A DNA stretch of 64,000 nucleotides from Proteiniborus sp. MB09-C3 (GCF_030263895.1 NZ_CP127161.1:1-64000); one strand, 5' to 3'. Positions 46,833 through 56,880 are shown, counted from the stretch's first letter. Translations and numbers: made by a program. The notes: a model not told the origin generated them from the sequence alone.

Positions 46833-47654
46833 TTATTTTTTCAATTTCAATATTTCTCTTGCCTCATTCGGAGTTGCAGGTTGCTTCCCAAACTCTTTTA
46901 CAACCCTTACAGCTCTTTCGACAAGCTCAGCATTTGATTTTGCTAGTACACCCTTAGAGTAGTAGATATTATCTTCTAAACCTACTCTGATGTTTCCACC
47001 TAGAGCTAATGTGGCGTACATTATTGGCAAGTGTCCTTTTCCTATGCCAAAGGCTGACCATATAGAACCTTCAGGCAATGACTCCTTCAGATGCAACAGG
47101 TTTTTAACAGTAGCTGTCATTCCGCCTGGTGCACCTAAAACAAATTGAAAATATATTGGAGCATCTATTAAGCCTTTATCTGCATAGTACATAGTGTTGT
47201 ATATCATGCCAGTATCAAATATTTCTACTTCTGGCTTTACGTTCACTTCTTTCATTTTTCTAGCAAGCTTTTCAAGAAATTCTGGTCTATTCTCAAATAC
47301 TGTTCTATGCTGCCAGTTCATAGTTCCGGCATCGTATGATGCAATTTCTGGTTTCAATTCATAAAACGGCCTTATTCTTACATCATCAGTCAATCCTATA
47401 CCACCCGAAGTAGTTAGGTTTATCACTACATCGCATCTTTCCTTTATTAGTTTTACTGACTTTTCAAAATTTTCAAAATTCATTGAAGGAGTTTCGTCTT
47501 CTTCACGCACATGAATATGTACTATAGATGCCCCTGCTTTCCATGATTCATATGCATGATCAGCTATCTCTTCTGGGGTTATTGGAACATATGGTGTCTG
47601 CTTTCTAGAGGTCGATACCCCAGTTAAAGCAGCACTGATAATAACTTTCTCCAT
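46833..47654 (-). CDS. BKACE-family beta-keto acid cleavage enzyme
   Basis: A 273-residue TIM-barrel enzyme of the 3-keto-5-aminohexanoate cleavage (BKACE) family, which converts a beta-keto acid plus acetyl-CoA into acetoacetate and a CoA ester. Zinc ligands His46 and His48 lie in VHIHVREED, and FGIGKGHLPIMY and VGLEDNIYYSKG are the later active-site parts. Position 14 is Ser (ALTGVSTSR), where the lysine-pathway enzyme has Glu14 that binds the substrate amino group, as I recall. No kamA, kamD/E or kdd genes are nearby. A substrate other than 3-keto-5-aminohexanoate is therefore likely. RBS AGAGGAGGAAAGC precedes the ATG. Confidence 0.85.
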   Translation of the reverse strand: MEKVIISAALTGVSTSRKQTPYVPITPEEIADHAYESWKAGASIVHIHVREEDETPSMNFENFEKSVKLIKERCDVVINLTTSGGIGLTDDVRIRPFYELKPEIASYDAGTMNWQHRTVFENRPEFLEKLARKMKEVNVKPEVEIFDTGMIYNTMYYADKGLIDAPIYFQFVLGAPGGMTATVKNLLHLKESLPEGSIWSAFGIGKGHLPIMYATLALGGNIRVGLEDNIYYSKGVLAKSNAELVERAVRVVKEFGKQPATPNEAREILKLKK

Positions 47655-47750
47655 CAGCTTTCCTCCTCTTATCTAAATAAATCTTTAGTATCTTATCAGA
47701 CTTAGCTTTTGTAATTAAAAACTTTTTTTATAAAAAGCAAAAGTTTTGGG

Positions 47751-47785
47751 ACTTGAGCACAAAAATATGTAATTAGTGCTCAAGT
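47751..47785 (-). terminator. Hairpin between the second thiolase and the BKACE gene
   Basis: ACTTGAGCAC (47751-47760) pairs with GTGCTCAAGT (47776-47785). The minus strand continues with CCCAAAACTTTTGC rather than a T-run, so it may be a partial terminator or a processing site within the operon. Confidence 0.45.
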
Positions 47786-47811
47786 TCTCTGACTTTTAAC
47801 ACTTACAAATC

Positions 47812-49002
47812 TTACTTAATTCTTGTTAGTACAGAAGATATGTTAGTTCCACCACTGCCACCTATGTTTAGAACTAATCCTTTTTCCGCATTTTGTATTT
47901 GAAGTCCTATAGCTTCTCCAAGCAACTGTTTTGCAATAAGAACAAACATAGATACTCCTGTTGCCCCGATTGGATGACCTTTTGCTTTTAATCCACCTGA
48001 AGCGTTAATTGGTAGCTTTCCGCCAACATGAACAGTTCCATTTAATATTGCTTCTCTTCCTCTACCTGGCTCTGTCAATCCTAATGCTTCGTATATTAAT
48101 AACTCTGTTATAGTAAAGCAGTCGTGAACCTCTGCAACATTAATATCATTAATAGTCACCTTAGCATCCTCTAAAGCCTTTTTAACTGCTAATTTAGCTC
48201 CAGTTAACTCATAATTTGCTCTTTTTCCTTCTACTATTGATAGATAGTCTGTAACATGTGCTATACTAGATATTTCTACTACCTTATCCTTCTTTGCCTT
48301 AGCTATATCTGTCTTAGTCAACACTAGAGCTGCAGCTCCATCAGATACAAGAGAACAATCAGAAAGCTTTAGCGGATCAGCTATCAATGGATTCTTATCT
48401 GAAATTGTTTTAGCAAATTCGTGTTCAAACTCAACATGCATTTGAGCAAGGGGGTTACTCATTGCGTTTTTATGAGCTTTCACTGTTATATGCGCCAATG
48501 TGTCATAAAGCTCTTCAGTGGTATAGCCATAACGTCTCATATATCCTTTAGCATATTCAGCATATAATCCTGGGAACGTATATCCTTTTGCTCCTTCTTC
48601 TGGATAATATGATGCTAATGCTAATGTTTCAGTGACACCAGCAGTCTTCAATGTAGTCATTTTTTCAACACCAACTACTAATACGGTTTCTGCTCTGCCT
48701 GATTCTATTGCATAAATAGCTTCTTTAACTGCATTTGAACCACCAGCACAAGCATTTTCTACTCTTGTACAAGGTGTAAATCTTAGATCTGGATCAATCT
48801 CTAAAGCATATGGCGCTAAGTGTGATTGTTTATTAAAGGATGGTCCTCCATAGTTGCTAACATAAACAGCATCTATATCTTTTCCAGTAACTTTAGCATC
48901 CTTCATTGCTTCTCTACCAGCGTTAACTAATAGTGAATATAAAGTCTCGTCTACCAATTTCCCCATTTTTGAATGGGCTGTACCAATTATTGAAACTGAC
49001 AT
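47812..49002 (-). CDS. Thiolase-family protein, SCP2/SCP-x-like
   Basis: A 396-residue thiolase-fold protein. The nucleophile Cys lies in RVENACAGGSNAVKEA, His in EVHDCFTITELLIYE and His in LKAKGHPIGATG. The C-terminal loop reads LNIGGSGGTN, so the second catalytic Cys of ordinary thiolases (CIGGG) is absent, as in SCP2-like thiolases. It may act on a substrate different from acetoacetyl-CoA, perhaps the CoA ester made by the BKACE enzyme. The ATG at 49002 has AAGGAGGTAGTTTTA upstream; an in-frame start 25 codons earlier is rejected. Confidence 0.85.
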   Translation of the reverse strand: MSVSIIGTAHSKMGKLVDETLYSLLVNAGREAMKDAKVTGKDIDAVYVSNYGGPSFNKQSHLAPYALEIDPDLRFTPCTRVENACAGGSNAVKEAIYAIESGRAETVLVVGVEKMTTLKTAGVTETLALASYYPEEGAKGYTFPGLYAEYAKGYMRRYGYTTEELYDTLAHITVKAHKNAMSNPLAQMHVEFEHEFAKTISDKNPLIADPLKLSDCSLVSDGAAALVLTKTDIAKAKKDKVVEISSIAHVTDYLSIVEGKRANYELTGAKLAVKKALEDAKVTINDINVAEVHDCFTITELLIYEALGLTEPGRGREAILNGTVHVGGKLPINASGGLKAKGHPIGATGVSMFVLIAKQLLGEAIGLQIQNAEKGLVLNIGGSGGTNISSVLTRIK

Positions 49003-49031
49003 TAAAACTACCTCCTTAAGTAAAATTGTTT

Positions 49032-50210
49032 TTATCTTGTTACAATCATTGCAATACCTTGTCCTCCACCTATGCATAGAGTTGCTAGTCCCGTTTTGAC
49101 ATTCTTTTTAATCATTTCATGTATTAATGTAACTAATATTCTTGTTCCTGAAGCTCCAATGGGATGTCCTAAAGCTATTGCTCCTCCATTTACATTTGTC
49201 TTTTCCATATTTAGTCCTAGCTCTTTTACGACGTATAGGCTTTGTGATGCAAAGGCCTCATTTGCTTCCACTAAATCAATATCCTCTATTTGTAAGCCAG
49301 CCTTCTTTAAAGCCTTCCTTGCTGCTGGTATTGGACCGATTCCCATAATACTTGGGTCCACACCTGCCGAAGCATATGCTTTGATTGTAACTAAAGGTTT
49401 CACATCTAATTCATCTGCTTTCTCCTTAGACATAACTACAACTGCTGCAGCTCCATCATTTATTCCAGAAGAATTGCCTGCAGTAACAGTTCCATCTTTT
49501 TTAAAAGCAGGTTTAAGCTTTGAAAGGGCTTCCAATGTGGTTCCAAATCTCGGATATTCATCCTTATCTATGATCACTTGATCACCCTTTTTTTGAGGAA
49601 CAGCTACAGGTACTATCTCTGACATAAATCTACCATTCTTAATTGCCTCTTCAGCTCTTATTTGGCTTCTAAGTGCAAACTCATCTTGTTCTTCTCTAGT
49701 AATATTCCACTGTTCAGCAATGTTCTCAGCGGTTATTCCCATATGGTAATCATTAAATATGTCCCATAGCCCATCATGAATCATGTAGTCAACAAGCTTT
49801 CCGTCGCCCATCCTTTGTCCCCATCTAGCATCATTTAAGATATAAGGGGCAGCACTCATATTTTCGGTTCCACCAGCTAAAATCACATCCGCTTCGCCAG
49901 ATAAAACAGCTTGAGCTGCCAATGCTACAGTCTTTAAGCCTGAACCACATACTTTATTTACTGTGAAAGAAGGAACCTCAATAGGTATTCCAGCTTTTAC
50001 GGAGACTTGTCTAGCTACGTTTTGTCCTAATCCAGCTTGTAAAACGTTTCCAAAGATGACATCATCAACTATTTCAGCGCTTATCCCAGCTCTAGCAATA
50101 GCTTCTTTAGCCACAATAGCTCCTAGATCTACTGCTGTCATAGACTTAAGCTTGCCTCCAAAAGCCCCTATAGGCGTTCTAACAGCACTAGCTATTACTA
50201 CTTCCCTCAT
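49032..50210 (-). CDS. atoB: Acetyl-CoA C-acetyltransferase
   Basis: A 392-residue thiolase. The catalytic set is complete: nucleophile Cys in [15 protein letters not shown] near residue 88, His in [14 protein letters not shown] and Cys in [11 protein letters not shown]. It splits acetoacetyl-CoA into two acetyl-CoA or runs in reverse. It is the first gene of module 1, 80 bases downstream of a sigma-54 promoter, with RBS GGGAGGCAAAAAC. A close paralogue lies at 55450-56628. Confidence 0.93.
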   Translation of the reverse strand: MREVVIASAVRTPIGAFGGKLKSMTAVDLGAIVAKEAIARAGISAEIVDDVIFGNVLQAGLGQNVARQVSVKAGIPIEVPSFTVNKVCGSGLKTVALAAQAVLSGEADVILAGGTENMSAAPYILNDARWGQRMGDGKLVDYMIHDGLWDIFNDYHMGITAENIAEQWNITREEQDEFALRSQIRAEEAIKNGRFMSEIVPVAVPQKKGDQVIIDKDEYPRFGTTLEALSKLKPAFKKDGTVTAGNSSGINDGAAAVVVMSKEKADELDVKPLVTIKAYASAGVDPSIMGIGPIPAARKALKKAGLQIEDIDLVEANEAFASQSLYVVKELGLNMEKTNVNGGAIALGHPIGASGTRILVTLIHEMIKKNVKTGLATLCIGGGQGIAMIVTR

Positions 50211-50289
50211 GTTTTTGCCTCCCTTTTTAATAAATAGGACTTTAATCTACGCTAGCGAACTCCAATGCAGTGACTGCATAAATATATAT

Positions 50290-50305
50290 AGCAAATGCCG
50301 TGCCA
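50290..50305 (-). promoter_or_regulatory. Sigma-54 promoter of ato module 1
   Basis: The minus strand reads TGGCACGGCATTTGCT, a full match to TGGCACG-N4-TTGCW with ten bases between GG and GC. It lies 80 bases before atoB. Confidence 0.92.
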
Positions 50306-50410
50306 CTATTTTTATTTTCCATTTCTTTTTTTATAATGCTGTAGTATAGCCGTTTCTAAGGCTTTTTGTCTTTTTTTCTAAAATTCCTTTTTTCATGCTT
50401 TTTCGATTTA

Positions 50411-50428
50411 TATAGATATTTTTCTACA
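50411..50428. promoter_or_regulatory. Possible activator site for module 1
   Basis: TATAG-ATATTTTT-CTACA has one mismatch to the TGTAG-N8-CTACA site seen three times in module 2. It lies about 110 bases upstream of the promoter, a normal distance for sigma-54 activators. Confidence 0.5.
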
Positions 50429-50498
50429 TAATTTTTCATTTTTTTTAATAAATAAATAATATACTCTGAAAGCTGCATTTTGAGACATTACTTAAAAT

Positions 50499-50561
50499 AA
50501 AAAAGCGTATAAAAAAATCTACACTTTTCTTTCAAGAGTAGATTTTTTTATACGCTTTTTT
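50499..50561 (-). terminator. Terminator after the module 1 activator gene
   Basis: A 23-base arm (AAAAGCGTATAAAAAAATC core) ending at 50522 pairs with 50538-50561, with a 15-base loop, just beyond the activator stop codon. The rest of the gap to the promoter holds the candidate activator site. Confidence 0.85.
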
Positions 50562-50569
50562 ATTCTTAT

Positions 50570-52312
50570 TTAGTTAGTCATATTGTATATATCCATTTTC
50601 TTGTATAGAGCAGTTCTATGGATACCAAGTTTTTTAGCTGCTAATGTCTTATTGTCATTGCACTCGTGTAAAACCTTTATAATTGCATCTATTTCGGCTT
50701 TAGCAACTACATTTCTCAGTAGACCGCCTTCGACTATTTGATGCTTATTAAAGTCTGCCTTTTCCAATATATAGTCCGGTAAGTATTCAGGATAAATAGT
50801 ATCTCCTGAAGCTATATTTATAGCCCTCTCAATTGCATTTCTCAATTCTCTAACGTTCCCAGGCCAATCATGCTTCATTAATATGTGTATAGTTTCTGTC
50901 GATAGTTTTCTTACTCCTATCATTAAATCTCTAGATAGATTTCCCAAAATATTTTGGGACAATATAGGTATATCTTCTAACCTGTCTCTTAAAGGTGGTA
51001 TCTCTATTCTAATTACATTTAATCTATAGAAGAGATCCTGTCTAAATTTACCTGATTTCACCTGTTCCTCCAATGACTCATTTGTCGAAGCTATGATGCG
51101 TACGTCCATTTCTATACGGCTTGTCCCGCCAACTCTTTCAAATTCCCTTGCCTCTAGTACTCTTAGTAGCTTAGCCTGCATTTCAATAGGCATTGAACCA
51201 ATTTCATCTAATAGTATGCTTCCTCCATTTGCCAGTTCAAATTTACCCATCTTTCCATGTTTTTTAGCTCCTGTAAAGGCACCTTCCTCATATCCAAACA
51301 GTTCCGATTCTAAAAGCTCCCTAGGAATAGCTGCACAGTTTATAGTAACAAAGGGTCCATATTTCCTTTGGCTTCCATTGTGTATGGAATGAGCGAAAAA
51401 TTCCTTGCCTGTTCCACTTTCTCCTTGTATCAATACTGTAGAATTACTCCTCGCAGCTTTTCTGGCAATATCTCTAATTTTGAGCATTTCCTTGTTTTTA
51501 GTTATGATATCATCAAATGAATATTTTGTCTTGTACAGCCTGCTTATTTCACTTTTGTATTTGTTTACGGTATTTTCTAGCGAATCAATCTTATTCGCTA
51601 AGATTTTCAGTTCTTCCACGTTTTTGAAGAAAACTGTGCCTACAGCTCCTATTGCTTTGCCATCTCTTATTATGGGGATACGAGAAGTTATAAGATATCT
51701 CCCATTTACCATCTGCAAATCACATATTTCTTTTTTACCTGTTTTAGCTACAATATGCAGTCTAGTATTTTCTATGACATCTGGAGCATATTTCCCTAAA
51801 ACCTCCTCTTCTTTATAACCTAAGAGTTCCTCATAATCCCATTTAATGATTTTACCTTCATCATCAACTATAGCCATCCCATGATATGCATGGCTATACA
51901 GATCACCAAGCAGCTCAAGGTTTTCATTTAGTTCCCTAGAAAAAGCTTTTGAGAAATTCTCCATAGTAATATCTTTAAATACTAGTATATTTGCAGTGGC
52001 ACCATCATTTACTTGAACAGTGTTATTCTTAATTAAGACTTGCTTTTTTCCAATACTTATCTCTTTTTTTTCAATATTTGCAGATTCAGATATAATCCTC
52101 ACGAGTTCTTCATCTTTGAATACTAAGTCAAGTGGCTTATTTATTATATCATCCCTTTTTAAATTCATCAGGTTTTCAAAGGGCTCATTGCAGAAAACTA
52201 TTTTCCCTTTTATTTCTATTGCTGTGCCATCAAAAATATTATCTATTATAATCTGCAAATGGTTTAAAGTTATTTTACGATTATCTAGTACACCTGAATA
52301 TAAAGCTTCCAT
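50570..52312 (-). CDS. Sigma-54-dependent activator with two PAS domains (module 1)
   Basis: A 580-residue enhancer-binding protein. PAS 1 covers about 15-120 (IIDNIFDGTAIEIKGKIVF), PAS 2 about 140-250 (AYHGMAIVDDEGKIIKWDYE). A short coiled coil leads to the AAA+ domain at about 270-500 (QGESGTGKEFFAHSIH, EGAFTGAKK, GSILLDEIGSM). A Fis-type helix-turn-helix ends the protein (TLAAKKLGIHRTALYKKM). It lies directly upstream of module 1 in the same direction and should activate the atoB promoter. The intact GAFTGA loop supports sigma-54 contact. RBS GAAAGGAGATGAAAA. Confidence 0.9.
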   Translation of the reverse strand: MEALYSGVLDNRKITLNHLQIIIDNIFDGTAIEIKGKIVFCNEPFENLMNLKRDDIINKPLDLVFKDEELVRIISESANIEKKEISIGKKQVLIKNNTVQVNDGATANILVFKDITMENFSKAFSRELNENLELLGDLYSHAYHGMAIVDDEGKIIKWDYEELLGYKEEEVLGKYAPDVIENTRLHIVAKTGKKEICDLQMVNGRYLITSRIPIIRDGKAIGAVGTVFFKNVEELKILANKIDSLENTVNKYKSEISRLYKTKYSFDDIITKNKEMLKIRDIARKAARSNSTVLIQGESGTGKEFFAHSIHNGSQRKYGPFVTINCAAIPRELLESELFGYEEGAFTGAKKHGKMGKFELANGGSILLDEIGSMPIEMQAKLLRVLEAREFERVGGTSRIEMDVRIIASTNESLEEQVKSGKFRQDLFYRLNVIRIEIPPLRDRLEDIPILSQNILGNLSRDLMIGVRKLSTETIHILMKHDWPGNVRELRNAIERAINIASGDTIYPEYLPDYILEKADFNKHQIVEGGLLRNVVAKAEIDAIIKVLHECNDNKTLAAKKLGIHRTALYKKMDIYNMTN

Positions 52313-52614
52313 TTAATATTTTCATCTCCTTTCTAGTAAAACATGTTATTATAACTTCAACTAATCATCTCATTGATTAAAGCATCGACAACATTACTTC
52401 TTATGCTTAGTATTTAAAACAAAATAATTAAACATATTAAAATGAGATTTACATATTTTTATACAAGGATAATAATTAGCTATAAAATAGAATAGGAGCA
52501 AATATATAAACAAAAGTTTATAATTTTATATAGTGAATTACTAAATAGGATAATGGATTTATCAAATCTTTTTAAAACATTTTCCTATATCTAAGAATTT
52601 TTTATTTAACTTGA
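52313..52614. other. A+T-rich intergenic region
   Basis: No gene, strong hairpin or recognised regulatory motif was seen in these 302 bases between the module 1 activator and the chemoreceptor gene. A promoter for the activator should lie here. Confidence 0.4.
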
Positions 52615-53439
52615 CTAGTCATCTAATAAGTTTCTAGCATCTTCTAATAATATTTCTGTATATGTACTTAACTCTTTTATGTTACAATTAATACTTTCTA
52701 TAATACTAACTTGTCCTTTTACTATATTATTTATTTCATCTACCACAACGTTTTCTTCATGAGACGTTTCTTTTATATTGGTTAATATTGAGCTAATTTT
52801 ATCTAACGACTCTGAGCTATCTATTGCTAGCTTTCTAATTTCCTGCGCTACCACGGCAAAACCTTTTCCTTCAGCACCTACTCTAGCAGCTTCTATAGCG
52901 GCATTTAATCCCAGTAAGTTTGTTTGCTTCGCAATTTTTTGAATCATGTTTAGGATTTTATCTGTTTCCTCAACGTACTTTGATAATCCATCAGATATAT
53001 TCCAAATTGACTCTGCAATCTTTATTAAATCATTTGATGAACTTTCAATTGAGATTGATGAACCTTTTAAATCATGTAAAGTGTTTGATAATTTCTCAGC
53101 TAATTCAAATAATTTTTCCTGCTTATCAATTGTTATTAGAAATGATACTGCTCCTACCAATTCATTATTTTCATATATAGGTACTCCACAAGCTATATAA
53201 GGAAATCCTGCTACTGAATCAGGAACCTTCTTAATTACCCTCGTACCAGTTTTGATACAATCATCAACTGCCGAACCCTTAGCAATAGGATCGCCTTCGC
53301 TGACTAACTGAGGTATTGTTTTACTCCTAATGAAGTCTATGTATTTTTCCCTATCTGCTATAGTTACTGCAATATCATTAAATGTTAAATCATTGATATA
53401 AGGTGCAACTACTTTAAAAGACTCTAAAGTTAACGACAT
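52615..53439 (-). CDS. Soluble methyl-accepting chemotaxis-type protein
   Basis: A 274-residue protein without membrane helices. Residues about 1-115 form a sensor-like domain ([39 protein letters not shown]). Residues about 120-274 form a short chemoreceptor signalling helix pair whose tip reads [20 protein letters not shown] followed by [11 protein letters not shown]. The signalling part is shorter than in membrane receptors. It sits between the two keto-acid modules and may report the same metabolite state to the flagellar system, an inference. RBS AGAGGAGGAATTC precedes the ATG. Confidence 0.85.
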   Translation of the reverse strand: MSLTLESFKVVAPYINDLTFNDIAVTIADREKYIDFIRSKTIPQLVSEGDPIAKGSAVDDCIKTGTRVIKKVPDSVAGFPYIACGVPIYENNELVGAVSFLITIDKQEKLFELAEKLSNTLHDLKGSSISIESSSNDLIKIAESIWNISDGLSKYVEETDKILNMIQKIAKQTNLLGLNAAIEAARVGAEGKGFAVVAQEIRKLAIDSSESLDKISSILTNIKETSHEENVVVDEINNIVKGQVSIIESINCNIKELSTYTEILLEDARNLLDD

Positions 53440-53930
53440 AAGAATTCCTCCTCTATTATACTATGTTGATATATTAAATGTGGATGAAACATTTTAAATG
53501 CCACTCTAGTACCTCAATTCTATATAAATGAATAGAAACTTATACTGGACATTTCAAAATCAGTATATTTTACCAATGTATATATATTAAATTATTTTTT
53601 AGTAGTTTTCAAATATTCAGTATTTCTTATGAAGAAAACGAAGACACAAGTATAATTTCTAAAAAACTAACCCATGTCTCGTTTAAAATTCAGATAAAGT
53701 ATGAATGTTTTTCTACATCTTAGAAAGTCCAATAGCTTACTTTGTAGTAATAAAAGATTAAACTTATAATGATTCTAAGATTAATTAAATCTATATATGG
53801 TAACCCATAATATTTCTTTCTTCTAGGCCTAATATTCTACCTGAGATAAATCAAAATTACTGAATCATGTTTAGCTAACCTCTTTTTTTACTATTAGATA
53901 ATTAAGATAACACACTGACCACTTATAATC
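53440..53930. other. Intergenic region upstream of the chemoreceptor gene
   Basis: No gene is seen in 491 bases. On the minus strand a TGGCATTTAAAATGTTT sequence (53486-53503) resembles a sigma-54 promoter but has GT for GC. A half-matching TATGA-N8-CTACA site lies at 53700-53717. A TATAAT lies just before the chemoreceptor RBS. Confidence 0.35.
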
Positions 53931-54590
53931 TTAAATATCCATTACTTTTAAATCATCGGAGATTATAAGTTCTGCTTCTGTCGCAGCTACTACATCTTCA
54001 ACTGTTGCTTCCGGTCCTAATTCTTTTAGAACTAATCCTTTTTCTGTTACTTCCATAACTGCCATTTCTGTGATTATTAGATTAACTTCTCCTGCTGCAG
54101 TAAGAGGGAGATTACATTCTTTTAGTATTTTAGGATTTCCTTTTGCTGTATGTTCCATTGCTACTATAACTTTCTTTGCTCCAACTACTAGATCCATTGC
54201 TCCGCCCATTCCAGGTACCATTTTGCCCGGTATCATCCAGTTTGCTAGGTTTCCTTTTTGGTCTACTTGAAGTGCTCCTAGTACTGTTGCATCTACGTGT
54301 CCACCTCTTATTATGGTAAATGACATAGAGCTATCAAAGAAAGCTCCACCAGGATTGATAGTAACAGGTTGTCCTCCTGCATTTACTAAATCTTTGTCTT
54401 CTTTTCCTGCTTCTGGAGCTGGTCCTAAGCCTACAAAGCCGTTTTCTGATTGGAATGTTATATCCATTCCTTCTGGTATATAGTTAGCCACAAGGGTTGG
54501 TAAGCCAATGCCAAGGTTTACAACATCTCCGTCTTTAAGCTCTTTTGCTACTCTTTTAGCTATTACTTCTCTTATCATGTTCTTATCCAT
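53931..54590 (-). CDS. atoA: Acetate/butyrate-acetoacetate CoA-transferase subunit B, second copy
   Basis: A 219-residue paralogue of the subunit at 45499-46158, with the same catalytic [12 protein letters not shown] and [20 protein letters not shown]. Differences cluster in the last 45 residues ([20 protein letters not shown]). Its ATG overlaps the stop of subunit A in TAATG, so the two are translationally coupled. It ends module 2; no transporter gene follows. Confidence 0.92.
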   Translation of the reverse strand: MDKNMIREVIAKRVAKELKDGDVVNLGIGLPTLVANYIPEGMDITFQSENGFVGLGPAPEAGKEDKDLVNAGGQPVTINPGGAFFDSSMSFTIIRGGHVDATVLGALQVDQKGNLANWMIPGKMVPGMGGAMDLVVGAKKVIVAMEHTAKGNPKILKECNLPLTAAGEVNLIITEMAVMEVTEKGLVLKELGPEATVEDVVAATEAELIISDDLKVMDI

Positions 54591-55243
54591 TATTCGTCCC
54601 CCCTAACTATATAATCAACGAAGAGTCCTGGAGTCATTACTACGTTAGGATCTATTTCTCCGATTTCTACTATTTTTTCTGCTTCTACTATGACTGTATC
54701 CGCTGCTGTTGCCATTATTGAGTTAAAGTTTCTTGTTGCTTTGTTGTAAAATACGTTCCCTTTTTTATCTACTATGGAACCAAATATTAATGCTACATCT
54801 GCTTTTAATGGTTTTTCTAGTAAATACTCTTTTCCGTCAATTTCTATTTTTGTTTTTCCTTCTTCTACTACAGTTCCGACTCCTGTAGGTGTGAGTATTC
54901 CTCCTAGGCCTGCTCCTCCTGCTCTAACTTGTTCTGCAAGAGTTCCTTGCGGAACTAAAACTACTTCTGTTTCTCCTGAGTTCATCTGATTTCCTGTTTC
55001 CGGGTTTGTACCTATATGTGATACTATTGCTTTTTTCACTCTTTTATTTACTATTAATTTACCTATTCCTATCTCTGGGAATGCTGTATCATTGGCTATG
55101 ATTGTAAGGTCTTTAACTCCTTTTTCTAGAAGAGCGTCTATAAGCTTATGCGGATTCCCTGCTCCTAGAAAGCCTCCTATCATTACAGTCATACCGTCTT
55201 TTACATGTTCTAATGCTTGGTTAATCGATACAATTTTGCTCAT
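54590..55243 (-). CDS. atoD: Acetate/butyrate-acetoacetate CoA-transferase subunit A, second copy
   Basis: A 217-residue paralogue of the module 1 subunit, with [20 protein letters not shown] and [19 protein letters not shown]. The ATG at 55243 has CGGAGGTGTAAAC upstream; an in-frame start 15 codons earlier lies in repeat DNA and is rejected. A 200-base gap with dispersed repeats separates it from the thiolase gene. Confidence 0.92.
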   Translation of the reverse strand: MSKIVSINQALEHVKDGMTVMIGGFLGAGNPHKLIDALLEKGVKDLTIIANDTAFPEIGIGKLIVNKRVKKAIVSHIGTNPETGNQMNSGETEVVLVPQGTLAEQVRAGGAGLGGILTPTGVGTVVEEGKTKIEIDGKEYLLEKPLKADVALIFGSIVDKKGNVFYNKATRNFNSIMATAADTVIVEAEKIVEIGEIDPNVVMTPGLFVDYIVRGDE

Positions 55244-55273
55244 GTTTACACCTCCGATAAATGTCGTTTGCAC

Positions 55274-55383
55274 TGTCACCCTGAGCATAGCGAATGAGTC
55301 TCGTCCTTAGCTCCTTCGTGAGTAGGCTCTTCGTAAGCAGATCCTTTGTGAGTAAAGCTTATACTGTTCGTCTCAGGATGACA
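55274..55383. repeat. Dispersed repeat, long inside-out copy
   Basis: TGTCACCCTGAGCATAGCGA begins and CGTCTCAGGATGACAG ends the element, with internal CTCCTTCGTGAGTAGG and GTAAAGCTTATACTG parts shared with 61484-61596. It lies between thiolase and CoA-transferase genes. Confidence 0.75.
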
Positions 55384-55449
55384 GCTTTTTTAATTCTAAA
55401 TTTTTAATTCTTAATTGCTTTAATAATTCTCAATTGCCCTTTAGGACCA

Positions 55450-56628
55450 TTATCTTTCCACTATTACAGCTGTTCCTTGTCCTCCACCTATGCAAAGTGT
55501 TGCTAGACCTGTTTTTGCATCTCTTCTGTTCATTTCATATATTAGGGATATTAGGATTCTTGCTCCTGAGGCTCCTATTGGGTGACCTAATGCTATTGCT
55601 CCACCATTTACGTTTACTTTCTCAGGATTTAATCCTAAATCCTTTACTACTGATACTGATTGTGCTGCAAACGCTTCGTTCGCTTCTATTAAGTCTAAAT
55701 CCTCTACTGTAAGTCCTGCTCTTTCTAGTGCTTTTTTAGTTGCTGGTACTGGACCATATCCCATTATCTTTGGATCTACTCCTGCTGATGCGTAGGATTT
55801 TATTGTAACTAATGGTTTTAATCCTAATTCTTCTGCTTTTTCTTTTGACATGACTATTAGCATTGCTGCTCCGTCGTTTATTCCTGATGCATTTCCTGCT
55901 GTTACTGTTCCATCTTTTTTAAATGCTGGTCTTAATTTTGCTAGCTTTTCTATTGTAGTGCCATGTTTTGGATACTCATCTTCTGCTACAATTATTGGAT
56001 CTCCCTTTCTTTGTGGTACTTCTACTGGGACTATTTCGTCTTTGAACTTTCCTTCTTTTTGTGCTCTTTCTGCTTTGATTTGGCTTTCTAATGAGAGTTT
56101 ATCTTGATCTTCTCTAGTAATATTCCACTGTTCTGCTATGTTTTCTGCTGTTATTCCCATGTGATAGTTGTTGAATATGTCTGTTAATCCATCATGAACC
56201 ATGTAGTCTACTATTTTCCCATCTCCCATTCTCTGCCCCCATCTTGCTCCTGGGATCAAATAAGGTGCATTTGACATGCTTTCTGTTCCTCCTGCTAGTA
56301 TTACATCTGCATCTCCTAGCATAATGAACTGAGCTGCCATACTTACTGTTCTTAGTCCTGAGCCACATACTTTATTAATTGTGGTTGCAGGTATAGCATC
56401 TGGAAGTCCTGCTCCTATAGCAACTTGTCTTGCTGGGTTTTGACCTAATCCTGCTGATAAAACGTTACCAATGATGACTTCATCAATGATTTCAGGCTTT
56501 ATGCCTGCCCTCTTAATTGCTTCTTTAGCTGCAATAACTCCTAGGTCAATTGCAGATAGCGAAGCTAAACTGCCGCCAAAGCTTCCTATTGGTGTTCTTG
56601 CAGCACCAACTATTACTACATCTCTCAT
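55450..56628 (-). CDS. atoB: Acetyl-CoA C-acetyltransferase, second copy
   Basis: A 392-residue thiolase with all catalytic residues: Cys in [15 protein letters not shown], His in [14 protein letters not shown], Cys in [11 protein letters not shown]. It closely resembles the module 1 thiolase. It is the first gene of module 2 behind a sigma-54 promoter (56669-56684). RBS AGGAGGAC precedes the ATG. A following gap contains repeat DNA, so transcript continuity to atoD is likely but not certain. Confidence 0.93.
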   Translation of the reverse strand: MRDVVIVGAARTPIGSFGGSLASLSAIDLGVIAAKEAIKRAGIKPEIIDEVIIGNVLSAGLGQNPARQVAIGAGLPDAIPATTINKVCGSGLRTVSMAAQFIMLGDADVILAGGTESMSNAPYLIPGARWGQRMGDGKIVDYMVHDGLTDIFNNYHMGITAENIAEQWNITREDQDKLSLESQIKAERAQKEGKFKDEIVPVEVPQRKGDPIIVAEDEYPKHGTTIEKLAKLRPAFKKDGTVTAGNASGINDGAAMLIVMSKEKAEELGLKPLVTIKSYASAGVDPKIMGYGPVPATKKALERAGLTVEDLDLIEANEAFAAQSVSVVKDLGLNPEKVNVNGGAIALGHPIGASGARILISLIYEMNRRDAKTGLATLCIGGGQGTAVIVER

Positions 56629-56668
56629 AAAAAAAGTCCTCCTTATTTATTGCTATAATAATACACGT

Positions 56669-56684
56669 AGCAACTTCTATGCCA
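56669..56684 (-). promoter_or_regulatory. Sigma-54 promoter of ato module 2
   Basis: The minus strand reads TGGCATAGAAGTTGCT, with GG and GC ten bases apart, about 40 bases before the thiolase start. Confidence 0.9.
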
Positions 56685-56791
56685 AGATATGTCTTATAGA
56701 TTTTTGAAGGCAGAAGCAGCTTGTTTACAATGGTTACAGGAAATTTTATGAAATAGCTTTTAAAACTGTGATTGATATAAAACTAAAATAA

Positions 56792-56809
56792 TGTAGAAAT
56801 TTTTCTACA
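56792..56809. promoter_or_regulatory. Activator site 1 of module 2 (TGTAG-N8-CTACA)
   Basis: TGTAGAAATTTTTCTACA, with eight-base perfect arms TGTAGAAA/TTTCTACA. It lies about 110 bases upstream of the sigma-54 promoter. Confidence 0.75.
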
Positions 56810-56880
56810 AGTTTTCAGAATATTTAGATTAGGCTTTCTGAAGATGTCCATTAATAGAGCTTATAAGGCATAAAAAATGA

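Noticed and set aside
46833-47654. Lysine-fermentation operon
   Set aside because: Only the BKACE gene is present; aminomutase and 3,5-diaminohexanoate dehydrogenase genes are missing, and the key Glu14 is Ser.
49072-49581. 169-codon plus-strand open frame opposite atoB
   Set aside because: Fully inside a well-supported thiolase gene, with no recognisable domain or ribosome site.
53486-53503. Functional sigma-54 promoter for the chemoreceptor gene
   Set aside because: The -12 element has GT instead of the near-invariant GC, so it is kept only as a speculative note and not called as a promoter.
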